This document shows positions 26,018 to 36,149 of a stretch of 64,000 bases of DNA, piece by piece (the stretch's first letter is position 1; every line of letters starts with the position of its first letter). This stretch comes from Polynucleobacter necessarius (GTDB lineage: Bacteria > Pseudomonadota > Gammaproteobacteria > Burkholderiales > Burkholderiaceae): assembly GCF_900096765.1 (NCBI RefSeq), contig NZ_LT615228.1:626669-690668 (forward strand). The letters run 5' to 3'. The notes under the pieces were generated by a model. That model searched no databases. It had not been told where the DNA came from and saw only the letters and a list, made by a program, of their open reading frames with translations. The position numbers were made by a program, and so were the translations under genes.

Positions 26018-26494
26018 ATGATTCAATGGGATCTATACGGCACGATTGCGATACGACTGGGTCTAGCATTGTTGGTGGGAGCAATTCTTGGTCTAAATCG
26101 CTGGCTTCACCATAAATCTGCGGGGATTCGTACCCACTCTCTAGTGGCTATTGGTTCGGCGACCGCCGTCATGCTCATTAGCGACTTTGTTAAAGATGAT
26201 GCCCAGTCTGTCAGCCGCGTACTTCAGGGTCTCATTACAGGCCTTGGTTTTTTAGGGGCTGGCGTGATTATTCGCGAACAAAGTTCACAAAAGGTGCATG
26301 GCTTAACAACGGCAGCCAGTCTATGGGCATGCGCCCTGATTGGTGCCGCTTTTGGCGCCGGGCAATTTGTCCTTGGAGGCCTAAGCTTGGGGGCGATTTT
26401 GGTTACCCTGTTTATTGGCGGCCCTCTTGAGAAACTTCTCTCACACATTACCGGGATCAAGAGAGGGTCTGAAATTTCAGGCGATCCAGACTAA
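26018..26494 (+). CDS. MgtC/SapB family membrane protein, short form
   Basis: The protein (158 aa from the ATG at 26018) is the MgtC membrane domain alone: LLVGAILGLNRWLHHKSAGIRTHSLVAIGSATAVM and GLITGLGFLGAGVIIREQSSQKVHGLTTAASLWACALIG. It lacks the ACT-like C-terminal domain of the longer paralogue at 20442-21158. An in-frame ATG at 25976 is possible but gives an odd leader. A strong terminator follows. The role is uncertain; short MgtC-like proteins are often stress-linked. Confidence 0.82.
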   Translation: MIQWDLYGTIAIRLGLALLVGAILGLNRWLHHKSAGIRTHSLVAIGSATAVMLISDFVKDDAQSVSRVLQGLITGLGFLGAGVIIREQSSQKVHGLTTAASLWACALIGAAFGAGQFVLGGLSLGAILVTLFIGGPLEKLLSHITGIKRGSEISGDPD

Positions 26495-26526
26495 AACCCT
26501 CTTAAATAGTCAAAAAAGAGGGTTTT
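26493..26526 (+). terminator. rho-independent terminator after short mgtC
   Basis: AAAACCCTCTT and AAGAGGGTTTT form an 11-bp stem with a 12-nt loop, immediately after the stop codon. Confidence 0.8.
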
Positions 26527-26578
26527 GTCATATTTGTTTGCTAGGATTGGTGTTCCTAATCAATTCCAAGTGAAGGCT

Positions 26579-26770
26579 ATGAGCGAATATCGATACGAAG
26601 ATGCAGTAAAACAGCTCCAAGAGAGCGGAGCAATCGGTCTTGTTGATCTCAAAAACCTCCCTCATGAGGATCTTGTAGAGCTATTTGAGGAAATTAAGGT
26701 CTGGTGCTTATACGCCAGCGGAAAACCTGAGAAACTACCCAAGGAATCCAAGAAAAAGAAGAAGGATTAA
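26579..26770 (+). CDS. small hypothetical acidic/basic protein
   Basis: The 63-aa protein (MSEYRYEDAVKQLQESGAIGL...) ends in a Lys cluster, PKESKKKKKD. I start at the ATG at 26579, preceded by GTGAAGG; in-frame coding extends to 26525 without a ribosome site. The middle (LKNLPHEDLVELFEEIKVWC) is probably helical. I do not recognise the family. It is convergent with phoR; its stop lies inside the shared hairpin. Confidence 0.6.
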   Translation: MSEYRYEDAVKQLQESGAIGLVDLKNLPHEDLVELFEEIKVWCLYASGKPEKLPKESKKKKKD

Positions 26771-26787
26771 GCCCTAGGCGCTTAATC
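26765..26787. terminator. hairpin at the phoR / small ORF convergent end
   Basis: GATTAAGC and GCTTAATC form a perfect 8-bp stem with a 7-nt loop containing the phoR stop; the small gene's stop lies in the other arm. On the minus strand a T-rich stretch follows, so it may terminate the pho transcript. Confidence 0.5.
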
Positions 26788-28072
26788 GTTCATTTGGGAA
26801 GCGGAGCATAAAGGTGCTCCCCCTCCCTGGAGTGCTTTCAATCAGCAGCTGCGCTTGATGTCTGCTGGCTATGTGCTTAACAATTGCTAGGCCCAATCCA
26901 GTTCCGCCAGTATCCCTAGAGCGGCTTCTATCGACTCGGTAAAAGCGTTCTGTCAGCCTCAATAGATGTTCAGACGCAATCCCTGGGCCGGTATCGGTCA
27001 CCGAAAATTCCCCCTGACCCCGAGAATTCACGTCCCATTTAACTACTATCGATCCAACATCCGGGGTATAGCGAATCGCATTGGAAACCAGGTTGCTAAA
27101 TGCTGAAAGCACCTCCCTCTCATCGCCCAACAGATTTTTGGATGAATTCATTTCAAAGCTAAACGCATGCCTGCCTTGCGATAGTGCCTCAGCATCATTT
27201 CTGAGTAATGCCATGATAGTTTCGATATTTACTGAATTAGTAACTACTGGAAGCGTGTTCGCCTCCAAATTGGCTAGAGTTAACAGGTCCTCTACCAGGC
27301 TTTTCATACGCTGAGCCTGAGACATCATCATGTCGAAGTACTGGTCTCGTTGATTTTTTTCAAGATCCAAAGACTGCACGGTTTCTAAAAAACCCATCAG
27401 TACTGTAATTGGCGTTCTCATTTCATGAGATACATTGGCTACGAAATCCCTACGCATCGCATCCGCCTTCTGCAAGTCTGTAACGTTCTGGGCCAAGAGA
27501 AGGTGGCGCCTGTGACCAAAAGGAAAAGCTTGAAGCATAAGACTTAGGCTACTATCAGACCCCATTCGCTCCACCAACAGGGGCTCATCAAAATTGCGCT
27601 TGCTTAAATAATGAATAAACTCAGGACGCCGTATCAAAAAATTGATACGTTGCAAAACATCTCGCTTAAAGTTGATGCCAAAAAAATCCTCGGCAATGTT
27701 ATTGCACCATTCGATTTGATCATTCTCATTTAACATCACAATACCGTTAGGCGAAGCTTGAAAGGCCTCTATAAAGTGATCGTGTTGTTGCTCAATTTGC
27801 CTTAGTTTCTGTTTGAGATTTTTAACAAGGCGCTGCAATCTAAAAAAAATCTCCTCCCATAACCCGCTTGGCAAGGGCATATTTTCAACAGAATCGCTAT
27901 GAATATACCTACCAAGTCTTGCGAGATTCACATAGGAATAAATCAATGGAATCGATAAAACTAAGATCCCTACCGCAAAAGCCCATTCAGATCCCCAATT
28001 AGCAAGAACGAAAAAGGAGGCTATAAAAGCAATGCAAACAATGAGAAGAAAACGTGTCAGAGCAGAAATCAT
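26774..28072 (-). CDS. phoR: phosphate regulon sensor histidine kinase
   Basis: The inner-membrane kinase phosphorylates PhoB when phosphate is scarce. In the 432-aa protein two membrane helices (about residues 7-50) precede a PAS-like region with FQASPNGIVMLNENDQIEWCN (about 104-130). Next comes the HisKA box FVANVSHEMRTPIT (His216), and then ATPase motifs NLVSNAIRYTP, VTDTGPGIA and GTGLGLAIV. It is the last gene of the pst-pho cluster, 63 nt after phoB. It is intact. Confidence 0.92.
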   Translation of the reverse strand: MISALTRFLLIVCIAFIASFFVLANWGSEWAFAVGILVLSIPLIYSYVNLARLGRYIHSDSVENMPLPSGLWEEIFFRLQRLVKNLKQKLRQIEQQHDHFIEAFQASPNGIVMLNENDQIEWCNNIAEDFFGINFKRDVLQRINFLIRRPEFIHYLSKRNFDEPLLVERMGSDSSLSLMLQAFPFGHRRHLLLAQNVTDLQKADAMRRDFVANVSHEMRTPITVLMGFLETVQSLDLEKNQRDQYFDMMMSQAQRMKSLVEDLLTLANLEANTLPVVTNSVNIETIMALLRNDAEALSQGRHAFSFEMNSSKNLLGDEREVLSAFSNLVSNAIRYTPDVGSIVVKWDVNSRGQGEFSVTDTGPGIASEHLLRLTERFYRVDRSRSRDTGGTGLGLAIVKHIASRHQAQLLIESTPGRGSTFMLRFPNERLSA

Positions 28073-28135
28073 GATGCAATCTTAGACCATCCCAGATATA
28101 AACTCTGAAACTATCCAAGAATCAAGGTCTTAGCC

Positions 28136-28849
28136 TTAGGATTCAGTAGGCGTCTTAGTGATACGGTATCCACTACCCCTAACGGTCTCAATGTAGCGAT
28201 CACACCCAAAAGGTGCAAGCGCTGCTCTGAGGCGTTTGATATGCACATCGACAGTGCGCTCTTCTATGTAGACCTCGTTACCCCAAACGTTGTCTAATAA
28301 ATTGGTTCGAGAATGAACCTGCTCGGGGTTGGCCATAAAAAATTGTAAAAGACGATATTCTGTGGGGCCCAGGGAAATTGGCTTAGGATCCTCATCGGCA
28401 CGCATAGCAAGCACTCTGTGAGAGCTAGAGTCTAGCTTCAGAGGGCCAATGGTTAGCGGGCCTGTATCTTCAATAGGCGTTTGACGTCGCAATAATGCTC
28501 GTACCCTAGCAATTAATTCTTTAGGTGAAAAGGGTTTGGTTACGTAATCATCCGCCCCAGAATCTAGCCCCATAACCTTATCGGCTTCTTCGCTCTTGGC
28601 TGTCAACATCAAAATTGGCAAACCTCGAGTACGTTCATTGGCACGCAGTTCTTTAGCAAACTGCACACCTGATTTACCCGGTAGCATCCAATCTAGAATG
28701 ATCAGGCTTGGAAGACGATCTTTCATCATTCCAAGCGCTAGATCAGTCTGCATAGCCTTCTCAACCTCATAGCCTGCATGACTAAGATTGATTGCAATTA
28801 ATTCTGCAATTGATGGCTCATCTTCTACTACTAGTATGCGGTGAGTCAT
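28136..28849 (-). CDS. phoB: phosphate regulon response regulator
   Basis: The 237-aa OmpR-type regulator has a receiver domain with the phospho-acceptor Asp53 in LIILDWMLPG and the conserved Lys in YVTKPFSP. A winged-helix DNA-binding domain (about 150-232) contains LGPTEYRLLQFFM and EERTVDVHIKRLR. It binds 7-bp repeats spaced by 4 bp, and such boxes occur at five sites in this window. It is intact and lies between phoU and phoR. Confidence 0.94.
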   Translation of the reverse strand: MTHRILVVEDEPSIAELIAINLSHAGYEVEKAMQTDLALGMMKDRLPSLIILDWMLPGKSGVQFAKELRANERTRGLPILMLTAKSEEADKVMGLDSGADDYVTKPFSPKELIARVRALLRRQTPIEDTGPLTIGPLKLDSSSHRVLAMRADEDPKPISLGPTEYRLLQFFMANPEQVHSRTNLLDNVWGNEVYIEERTVDVHIKRLRAALAPFGCDRYIETVRGSGYRITKTPTES

Positions 28850-28867
28850 AGGGGCTAATTGTTTAAA

Positions 28868-29572
28868 TTATTTTGTTGCTTCTCGTACCAAGTCTTCATG
28901 TGGAATATGTCGCACATCGGAGCCTTTGGCGATGTAGATCACGAATTCTGCAATATTTTTTGCGTGATCACCGATACGCTCAATAGCTTTAGCGATAGTT
29001 AGCATATCCAAGCCTGTACTGATGGTATGCGGATCTTCTGACATGTAAGTAATGAGCTTACGAACAAATCCACGGAACTCCTCATCAATTTGACGATCTT
29101 CAGCAACAACTTCTGCCGCAGAAACTGTATCAAGTCTGGCAAAAGCATCCAAACTACGACGCAATAAATTGATTGCCAACTGTCCAGAAAGGCGAATTTC
29201 AGCCACATTAATATTATGTGGGGCACCTGATTCAATGAGTTTCTTGGTGCGTTTTGCTACGCGCTCAGCCTCATCCCCTGCCCGCTCTAAATTGGTAATC
29301 GCTTTTGATACAGCCATCACTAAACGTAAATCACGCGCTGTAGGTTGGCGACGCGCTATCACTTCAGTGCAAGCCAGGTCAATCTGAATTTCGAGATCGT
29401 TAACAAGCTTTTCGTTTTCAATCACCACATTGCATGTATCGATATCCATTTGCGTGAATGCGCGCATTGCAGTGGCAATTTGAGACTCAACGAGACCACC
29501 CATCTCAAGCAAACGGCTTGAGAGTGAGTTGAGATCTGCATCAAATTGTGAGGAAAGGTGTTTATCTGGCAT
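28868..29572 (-). CDS. phoU: phosphate transport regulator
   Basis: PhoU links the Pst transporter to PhoR and keeps the regulon off when phosphate is plentiful. The 234-aa protein contains two similar three-helix bundles, each with the metal-binding E/DxxxD pattern: TNLERAGDEAERVAK in the first half and KAIERIGDHAKNIAEF in the second. It starts 12 nt after the pstB stop. It is intact, which is notable because loss of PhoU usually makes Pst activity harmful. Confidence 0.94.
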   Translation of the reverse strand: MPDKHLSSQFDADLNSLSSRLLEMGGLVESQIATAMRAFTQMDIDTCNVVIENEKLVNDLEIQIDLACTEVIARRQPTARDLRLVMAVSKAITNLERAGDEAERVAKRTKKLIESGAPHNINVAEIRLSGQLAINLLRRSLDAFARLDTVSAAEVVAEDRQIDEEFRGFVRKLITYMSEDPHTISTGLDMLTIAKAIERIGDHAKNIAEFVIYIAKGSDVRHIPHEDLVREATK

Positions 29573-29584
29573 TATTGTCTCCTA

Positions 29585-30433
29585 TTAACCGAAGCGGCCG
29601 GTAATATAGTCTTCAGTCTCTTTGCGTTTAGGCTTAATGAAGATTTCATCCGTTTTACCATACTCGATCAGGCTTCCGAGGTACATATAAGCAGTGTAGT
29701 CTGATACGCGAGCAGCTTGTTGCATATTGTGCGTCACAATAGCGATGGTGTACTCATGCTTTAACTCATTGATGAGTTCTTCAATTTTGCCGGTAGAGAT
29801 CGGATCCAAAGCCGATGTTGGCTCATCGAGCAAAATTACAGATGGCTTAACTGCTACGCCACGAGCAATGCATAAACGTTGTTGCTGGCCGCCGGACAGA
29901 GATAATCCGCTCTGATTGAGCTTATCTTTTGCTTCTGTCCATAATGCCGCCTTATTCAGCGCCCATTCGACACGCTCATCCATTTCAGAGCGAGAAAGTT
30001 TTTCATAAAGACGCACACCAAATGCAATGTTTTCATAAATCGACATAGGGAATGGTGTTGGTTTTTGAAAAACCATGCCGATGCGTGAACGCAATAAATT
30101 TAAATCTTGCCCTGGTTGGAGGATATTTTGACCATAGAAATTAATCTCACCTTCAGCGCGTTGACCTGGGTAAAGATCGTACATACGGTTTAAGGTGCGC
30201 AACAAGGTCGATTTACCACAGCCAGAAGGCCCAATGAATGCTGTTACTTTGCCCTGCTCAATATCTAGGTTGATATTTTTTAAGCCCTGGAAAGAACCAT
30301 AATAGAAGTTGAGATTTCTCACTTCCAATGCATTCATTGCAGTCTGCCCATTTTGCTGATTAGATACTTCCACGCTACCCCCTTGACCATCAATCTTGTT
30401 TAAGTCAAACATTGTTTTCATATTACTCATCAT
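29585..30433 (-). CDS. pstB: phosphate ABC transporter, ATP-binding protein
   Basis: This is the ATPase of the high-affinity phosphate importer. The 282-aa protein has Walker [10 protein letters not shown], the Q-loop after [11 protein letters not shown], signature [14 protein letters not shown], Walker B VILLDEP and switch His in IVTHNM. The N-terminus is about 30 residues longer than the core domain, and the ATG overlaps the pstA stop (ATGA). It is intact. Confidence 0.94.
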   Translation of the reverse strand: MMSNMKTMFDLNKIDGQGGSVEVSNQQNGQTAMNALEVRNLNFYYGSFQGLKNINLDIEQGKVTAFIGPSGCGKSTLLRTLNRMYDLYPGQRAEGEINFYGQNILQPGQDLNLLRSRIGMVFQKPTPFPMSIYENIAFGVRLYEKLSRSEMDERVEWALNKAALWTEAKDKLNQSGLSLSGGQQQRLCIARGVAVKPSVILLDEPTSALDPISTGKIEELINELKHEYTIAIVTHNMQQAARVSDYTAYMYLGSLIEYGKTDEIFIKPKRKETEDYITGRFG

Positions 30434-31296
30434 CCTTGAACCTTCTCACGGAATACCACACGCGCCAAAATGTTGAGTCCCAGCACAGCGAATGTGATCA
30501 GTAGTGCCCCACCCCATGCTAATTCAACCCAGTTATCGTATGGACTCATTGCAAACTGGAAGATAACCACTGGCAAATTCGCCATTGGGGCATTCATATT
30601 GGTTGAGAAAAACTGGTTATTTAAGGCGGTAAATAGCAATGGCGCTGTTTCACCGCTGACACGTGCCAATGCCAACAAAATACCGGTCATTACGCCGCTT
30701 TGTGCCGCCCTCAAAGTAATCATGAAAGCAACTTTCCACTTTGGCGTACCTAAGGCATATGCCGCTTCACGCAAACTTCCTGGAACTAAGCGCAGCATGT
30801 TTTCAGTGGTGCGCACAACAACTGGGATTGCAATTAAGGAAAGTGCAATCGTTCCAGCCCATCCAGAAAAGTGTTTCGCCTGTGCCACAACAAAAGCATA
30901 AACAAACAAGCCAATCACAATTGACGGTGCAGAAAGCATGATGTCAGTAACAAAACGGGTGATTGAAGCCACTTTACTGCGATCACCATACTCTGATAGA
31001 TAAAGACCTGCTAAAACACCAACCGGCGTACTAATTAATGTACAAAAACCTACCAACAGCAAGCTACCAACAATCGCATTTGCAAGACCGCCGCCATCAG
31101 AGCCAGGCGCTGGAGTGCTATGGGTAAAAAGTGATAAATCGAGTGCTGAAAACCCTTTAATCACAAGTACGCTCAGAATCCAGAGCAAAAACACCATGCC
31201 CAAGAGCATGGCGCCCATGGAAAGTGTTAGGCCAATTTTGTTCGCACGTTTGCGCTTCGCAAAAATAGACGCATCAATATTTGAAGTGTTATTCAT
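30430..31296 (-). CDS. pstA: phosphate ABC transporter, permease
   Basis: This inner-membrane channel subunit is 288 aa from the ATG at 31296, which overlaps the pstC stop as ATGA; longer in-frame starts are less likely. Membrane helices and the EAA loop ([21 protein letters not shown]) are visible, as well as [12 protein letters not shown] near the C-terminus. It is intact. Confidence 0.92.
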   Translation of the reverse strand: MNNTSNIDASIFAKRKRANKIGLTLSMGAMLLGMVFLLWILSVLVIKGFSALDLSLFTHSTPAPGSDGGGLANAIVGSLLLVGFCTLISTPVGVLAGLYLSEYGDRSKVASITRFVTDIMLSAPSIVIGLFVYAFVVAQAKHFSGWAGTIALSLIAIPVVVRTTENMLRLVPGSLREAAYALGTPKWKVAFMITLRAAQSGVMTGILLALARVSGETAPLLFTALNNQFFSTNMNAPMANLPVVIFQFAMSPYDNWVELAWGGALLITFAVLGLNILARVVFREKVQG

Positions 31297-32282
31297 GCTT
31301 TTAAGCCCTGCTTCTTCTCCATATTGTTCAGCATCCACTTTGCACATGCCAACACAATGAAGGTAATGATGAATAGCGCGAGTCCAAGCGCAAATAATGA
31401 GGAAAGATGATTTCCGGCTTCTGCTTCACCAAACTCGTTAGCCAAAGTAGATGCAATCGAGGTGCCTGGCGCAAATAAAGAAGCAGATAAACGGTGCGCG
31501 TTACCAATAACGAAAGTCACGGCCATTGTTTCACCAAGAGCGCGACCCAGCCCAAGCATGACGCCACCAATTACTCCTGCCTTAGTATAAGGAAGCACTA
31601 CATTCTTAACCACTTCCCACGTAGTACAGCCAATTCCATAGGCGGATTCCTTTAGTACAGGAGGTACTATTTCGAATACATCACGCATTACTGAAGCAAT
31701 GAAAGGCAAAATCATCATTGCCAGGATTAAGCCTGCGCAAAGCACTCCAATGCCATTAAACGCGCCAGAAAACAAAATTCCCAATCCTGGGACTTGTCCT
31801 AAAGTGGCTGCCAGTGCAGGCTCAATATATTCTGCGAAGAGAGGCGCGAAAATAAACAAACCGAACATTCCATAAATAATTGAAGGAACTGCCGCCAATA
31901 GCTCAACCGCAGTACCAAGCGGTCTGCGAAGATAGCCCGGGCATAATTCAGTCAAAAAAACCGCAATACCAAAACTCAGCGGGACGGCAATCAACAAGGC
32001 AATCACTGAAGTGACCAAAGTGCCGTAGATGGCAATGAGACCGCCAAACTCGCCATTCACGATATCCCACTCTTGGGTTATAAAAAATCCTGGGCCAAAA
32101 GTATGCAATGCAGGCCATGCATTAATAAATAGCGAGATCAATATACCCATTAAGGCAATTAATACCGATAAAGCAAAAAATTGAGTAATCCCATGAAACA
32201 AAAAGTCTTGAACTCTTTGTAACTTGGCAATTTTTAATGCTTGCGGAGTAGGCGCCGATTGTGACTGCGTGATATCCATCAT
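31293..32282 (-). CDS. pstC: phosphate ABC transporter, permease
   Basis: The partner permease of PstA is 329 aa with six main helices, [17 protein letters not shown] and the EAA-type loop [21 protein letters not shown]. It ends in [18 protein letters not shown] and a final helix. It begins 85 nt after pstS; a hairpin in that gap may lower its expression relative to pstS. It is intact. Confidence 0.92.
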   Translation of the reverse strand: MMDITQSQSAPTPQALKIAKLQRVQDFLFHGITQFFALSVLIALMGILISLFINAWPALHTFGPGFFITQEWDIVNGEFGGLIAIYGTLVTSVIALLIAVPLSFGIAVFLTELCPGYLRRPLGTAVELLAAVPSIIYGMFGLFIFAPLFAEYIEPALAATLGQVPGLGILFSGAFNGIGVLCAGLILAMMILPFIASVMRDVFEIVPPVLKESAYGIGCTTWEVVKNVVLPYTKAGVIGGVMLGLGRALGETMAVTFVIGNAHRLSASLFAPGTSIASTLANEFGEAEAGNHLSSLFALGLALFIITFIVLACAKWMLNNMEKKQGLKA

Positions 32283-32306
32283 GGTTTTACTTATTTAATA
32301 TTGAAA

Positions 32307-32330
32307 CAGCCCCACAGAGACGTGGAGCTG
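32307..32330 (-). promoter_or_regulatory. hairpin between pstS and pstC, possible attenuator
   Basis: CAGCTCCAC and GTGGGGCTG form a 9-bp stem (one G-U) with a 6-nt loop, followed by TTTC on the minus strand. It would protect or partly terminate the pstS mRNA, which must exceed the permease mRNAs. Confidence 0.6.
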
Positions 32331-32367
32331 TTCGTTAAACGATGCTTAGTGAATCAATCATCCAAGC

Positions 32368-33390
32368 TTATTTAGTAATAATTTTGGTAAAGACGTTCTT
32401 ACGGATAAAGTCAGTTGTAGCATCAGGCATAGGAACATAATCCAACTCTTCTGCCATTTTCTTACCATCTTTAAAGGCAAACTCGAAGAACTTAATTACT
32501 TCAGCTGAGTTCGCTTTATTTTCAGGCTTCTTGTACATCAAGATAAATGATGCGCCTGTAATTGGCCAAGACTTAGCACCAGATGCGTTGGTAATGAATG
32601 TACCCATACCTGGGATCTTTGCCCAATCAGTGCCGGCTGCTGCAGCAGAAAAAGTTGCATCATCAGGAGCTACGAAGTTGCCATCTTTGTTCTTCAAAGA
32701 AATATAAGTCATCTTATTTTTCTTAGCGTAGGCGTACTCAACGTAACCAATTGCGTTCTTAACACGAGTAACGTTAGCTGCAACACCTTCGTTACCTTTA
32801 CCGCCAACTGTAGAAGCTGCAGGCCACTTTACGTTTGCACCAGAGCCAACTGAATCCTTGAACAAAGTGCTTGTTTTAGCGAGGTAGTCAGTAAAAATAG
32901 CTGTAGTACCAGAGCCGTCAGCACGGGTTACCACAGTAATTGGGCCGGTTGGGATCTTTACGCCAGGATTCATAATGGCGATGCGCTTATCACCCCAATC
33001 AGTGATCACACCTTGGAAAATGTCCGCCAAAGTTGGGCCGTCTAATTTGATCTCGCCTGGCTTAACACCATCAACGTTAATGACTGGAACCACACCACCG
33101 ATGATGGCTGGGAACTGAACCAAGCCGTTGGCTTCGAGGTCTTCAAATTTCACTGGATTGTCGGTAGCACCGAAATCGACAGTCTTTGCTTTGATCTGTT
33201 TGATACCGCCTGAAGAACCAATGGATTGATAGTTCAAGTTAGAACCAGACTTAGCCTTATAAGCTTCAGCCCATTTTGCATAAATTGGATACGGAAATGT
33301 TGCACCTGCACCAGTCATATCAACGGCAAACGCTGTTGGAGCAAGAGAAATAGCACCAATTACAAGTGCTTTTTTCAATAGAGATTTCAT
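32368..33390 (-). CDS. pstS: periplasmic phosphate-binding protein
   Basis: The high-affinity phosphate receptor has a 22-residue signal peptide ending AFA. The mature part begins VDMTGAGATFPYPIYAKW, followed by the phosphate-binding loops NYQSIGSSGGIKQI, VDFGATDNP and TRADGSGTTAIF. The 340-aa length is normal. A Pho box with a correctly spaced -10 lies about 60 nt upstream. It heads the pst-pho cluster and is intact. Confidence 0.95.
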   Translation of the reverse strand: MKSLLKKALVIGAISLAPTAFAVDMTGAGATFPYPIYAKWAEAYKAKSGSNLNYQSIGSSGGIKQIKAKTVDFGATDNPVKFEDLEANGLVQFPAIIGGVVPVINVDGVKPGEIKLDGPTLADIFQGVITDWGDKRIAIMNPGVKIPTGPITVVTRADGSGTTAIFTDYLAKTSTLFKDSVGSGANVKWPAASTVGGKGNEGVAANVTRVKNAIGYVEYAYAKKNKMTYISLKNKDGNFVAPDDATFSAAAAGTDWAKIPGMGTFITNASGAKSWPITGASFILMYKKPENKANSAEVIKFFEFAFKDGKKMAEELDYVPMPDATTDFIRKNVFTKIITK

Positions 33391-33436
33391 CTGATCAGTC
33401 CTATGGTGGTAATAAACAAAACAAAGTGATGTCGTG

Positions 33437-33470
33437 AAGATACGGATTGTCTATGACGCTTTGATGACAA
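33437..33470 (-). promoter_or_regulatory. Pho box and -10 of pstS
   Basis: The minus strand reads TTGTCAT-CAAA-GCGTCAT (33453-33470), two 7-bp half-sites spaced by 4. Exactly 10 nt later comes TATCTT (33437-33442), a 4/6 match to the -10 box. This is the classic PhoB-activated promoter layout. Confidence 0.8.
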
Positions 33471-33763
33471 CTCTATTCATTATTAAATAAGATTAATTAA
33501 ATCAATAGTTTAGAATCTAAATGAGTTAAAAATTGCTATGCCTATTTTGGTAATTGTTCGCCTAAAAAAACCGTGGTTGCAAAAGAGATTTACAAATAAT
33601 TACCAAGCAAGCACTGAGAATTCGAGTGAGAATTTAGAGAGCGATCATCGAACAGTATGTTTCAGAGCACAGACTCCACCCAATCTCATCGCGTATGAAA
33701 CCTAAATGATATATTTCGAATGATTGAAGATCAAAAATTCCTGAGATAGACCAAGCTACCTAC
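33471..33763. other. AT-rich intergenic region between pstS and the phosphoesterase
   Basis: Together with the promoter region from 33391 this forms a gap of about 370 nt. I see no coding pattern, tRNA or strong hairpin beyond the pstS Pho box. No second Pho box faces the phosphoesterase gene at 33764. Confidence 0.6.
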
Positions 33764-34749
33764 ATGCGGCTCGATAAAATTATTCTAGGAATTGGACTAA
33801 TTGGGTCCTCATTTGCTGCTTGCGCACAAGCCCTAGAGCCTTTTAAGTTTATTGCTCTCGGGGATATGCCCTACAACATCCCTGCAGACTATGCACGTTA
33901 TGAACGATTGATTTCTGAAATCAATCAACAAAAGCCGAGCTTTACTGTTTTTGTCGGCGATACAAAATCTGGTTCGATACCATGTAGCGATGAATATAAC
34001 CAAAAGGTGAAATCCTACTTTGATCGTTATGAAGCGCCCTTAATCTATAGTATTGGTGATAATGAGTGGACAGATTGTCATAGACCACTTGCAGGCTCAT
34101 ATGACCCTCTCGAACGTTTAGACAAGCTAAGATCTACATTTTTTAATCACAAAGAAAGTTTAGGAAAACGCCATTTAAGCTTGGTTCGACAGGCAGACGT
34201 AGAGCAGACGTAGATCCGCAGTATTTAAAGTTTGTCGAGAATTCTTTCTGGGTCAAGAATTCCTTCCTTTTTGTAAATTTACATATTCCTGGTTCAAATA
34301 ATAATTTTGAGCGTAATGATGAGGCTAGAGCGGAGTATCGAGAGCGAAACCAAGCAAACCTAGAATGGATACGGCACATGTTCGCCAAAGCATCCGCAAG
34401 GGAAATTGCTGGAATTGTCTTTATCTATCAAACAGATATGTTTTACTCTTCAAGTCAGTCCTCTGATGCGGAAAGCGGATATCGAGATACATTACTAGCC
34501 TTTACAAAAGGAGCTCAAGAACTCAGAAAGCCTATCCTTCTGATCCACGGGGATAGTCATCGGCTGATTATTAATCAACCCCTGAAGACAGAAAATCAAA
34601 AAGATGTGATTGAAAACGTGATTCGACTGCAGGTGATGGGTGATAAGCAAGTTCAAGCAGAACAAATTGAAGTCAATCCAAAAGCCGAACAGCCGTTTGG
34701 ATTTAACCCCCTGCTATTAAAAGCCAATATGATGGGCTCTACACCATAA
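33764..34749 (+). pseudogene. secreted calcineurin-like phosphoesterase, broken by an 11-bp duplication
   Basis: The protein opens with a signal peptide (IILGIGLIGSSFAACAQA) and shows the metal-binding pattern of calcineurin-type phosphoesterases: ALGDMPY, FVGDTKSG, SIGDNEW and LLIHGDSHR. The frame ends at 34213 inside an exact 11-bp tandem duplication (34193-34214). Deleting one unit gives VRQADVDPQYLKFVENSFW and an open frame to 34749 (about 324 aa). The truncated product would lose the last metal site. Its position beside pstS suggests a past role in phosphate scavenging; the substrate is unknown. Confidence 0.85.
34193..34214. repeat. exact 11-bp tandem duplication inside the phosphoesterase gene
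   Basis: gcagacgtaga occurs twice in succession (34193-34203, 34204-34214) and shifts the frame. Confidence 0.96.
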
Positions 34750-34765
34750 ACTACGTTTAGCCAAA

Positions 34766-36112
34766 TTAAGCCGCCAGAGGTACTAAATCAGCAATTTTCT
34801 TGGCAGCCTTCATAGCAAGATCATGATCTTGTGATTCAACCATGATGCGCAATACAGGCTCAGTACCAGAGGCTCGAATCAACACCCTACCAATACCCTT
34901 GAGCTCCGCCTCTGTTTGGGATATTTGATTTTGCAGAACTTCGTCTGACTTCCAATCGTAAGCAGATTTAAATCTCACATTCAGAAGTACTTGCGGGAAA
35001 ATCTTTACATCCAAAAGCAGTTGTGCAAGGCCTTTTTTATTTTGGCTCATTGCGGCCAAAACTTGAAGCGCAGCAATCGTACCGTCACCTGTACTGTGTC
35101 GATCTAAGCAGAGCAAGTGACCCGACCCCTCGCCACCAATAATCCAGCCCTTTTGCTTGAGAAGTTCTAGGACGTATCGATCCCCAACATTCGCACGAAC
35201 AAAGTCAAGGCCCAGAGCTTTAATCGCATTCTCGATGGCTAAGTTGGTCATCAAAGTGCCAACTGCTCCGCCCAAATTCTCGCCTCGATCCAGGCGATCT
35301 TTTATGAGTACGTAGAGAAGCTCATCGCCATTAAATAATCTACCAGTAGAGTCAACCATCTGCAAGCGATCGGCATCACCATCTAAAGCAATACCCAAGT
35401 CTGCTTTTTCTTCCTTGACCTTAGCAATCAATGCAGCTGGCGCAGTCGCACCACAACCGTCATTAATGTTTCTACCATCTGGTGTGACACCGATTGAAAT
35501 CACTTCAGCACCAAGCTCATGAAATACGTGAGGTGCAGTATGGTAAGCGGCGCCATTAGCGCAATCTACAACCAACTTTAAACCCCTGAGATTCAGATCC
35601 CCAGGGAAAGTTGATTTGCAAAATTCAATATAACGTCCAGCCGCATCATCTAAGCGAAAAGCCTTACCTAACTCTTTAGAGCTCACGCATCCCATTGGCT
35701 TTTCCAATTCAAGTTCAATAGCCAACTCAAATTCATCCGATAACTTATCTCCATTAGCAGAGAAAAATTTGATGCCGTTATCTTGATACGGGTTATGGGA
35801 AGCTGATATCACTATTCCTGCAGACAAACGCAAGGCCTTTGTGAGATAAGCAACCCCCGGTGTAGGAATGGGTCCGCATAGCATCACATCCACCCCCGCT
35901 GCAGCAAAACCAGCCTCTAGGGCGGCCTCTAAAAGATATCCAGATACGCGTGTATCTTTACCAATCAGAATTTTGCAACGTTCACCAGGTTTTGCGTCTC
36001 TAGTTAATACCTTGCCAGCAGCATAGCCAAGTCTGGTCATAAATTCAGGGACTATCGGAAATTGGCCTACTTCTCCGCGAATGCCATCAGTGCCAAAGTA
36101 TTGTTTTTTCAT
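34766..36112 (-). CDS. glmM: phosphoglucosamine mutase
   Basis: It converts glucosamine-6-phosphate to glucosamine-1-phosphate for peptidoglycan and LPS. I start at the ATG at 36112 ([17 protein letters not shown]), giving the usual ~448 aa; an upstream open frame to 36205 is spurious. Catalytic serine loop [18 protein letters not shown], metal loop [13 protein letters not shown], sugar loop GEGSGHLL and phosphate loop [14 protein letters not shown] are all present. It follows folP, as is common. It is intact and essential in most bacteria. Confidence 0.94.
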   Translation of the reverse strand: MKKQYFGTDGIRGEVGQFPIVPEFMTRLGYAAGKVLTRDAKPGERCKILIGKDTRVSGYLLEAALEAGFAAAGVDVMLCGPIPTPGVAYLTKALRLSAGIVISASHNPYQDNGIKFFSANGDKLSDEFELAIELELEKPMGCVSSKELGKAFRLDDAAGRYIEFCKSTFPGDLNLRGLKLVVDCANGAAYHTAPHVFHELGAEVISIGVTPDGRNINDGCGATAPAALIAKVKEEKADLGIALDGDADRLQMVDSTGRLFNGDELLYVLIKDRLDRGENLGGAVGTLMTNLAIENAIKALGLDFVRANVGDRYVLELLKQKGWIIGGEGSGHLLCLDRHSTGDGTIAALQVLAAMSQNKKGLAQLLLDVKIFPQVLLNVRFKSAYDWKSDEVLQNQISQTEAELKGIGRVLIRASGTEPVLRIMVESQDHDLAMKAAKKIADLVPLAA

Positions 36113-36149
36113 GATGATCATTATAAAACCGAGAACCTTTATCAAGGCC

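Noticed and set aside
26765..26787. Inverted repeat as an operator or attachment site
   Set aside because: It sits exactly over two convergent stop codons, which fits a terminator better; no integrase or repeat partner is near.
34143..34388. Minus-strand frame inside the phosphoesterase
   Set aside because: It is a shadow of the real plus-strand gene with no ribosome site.
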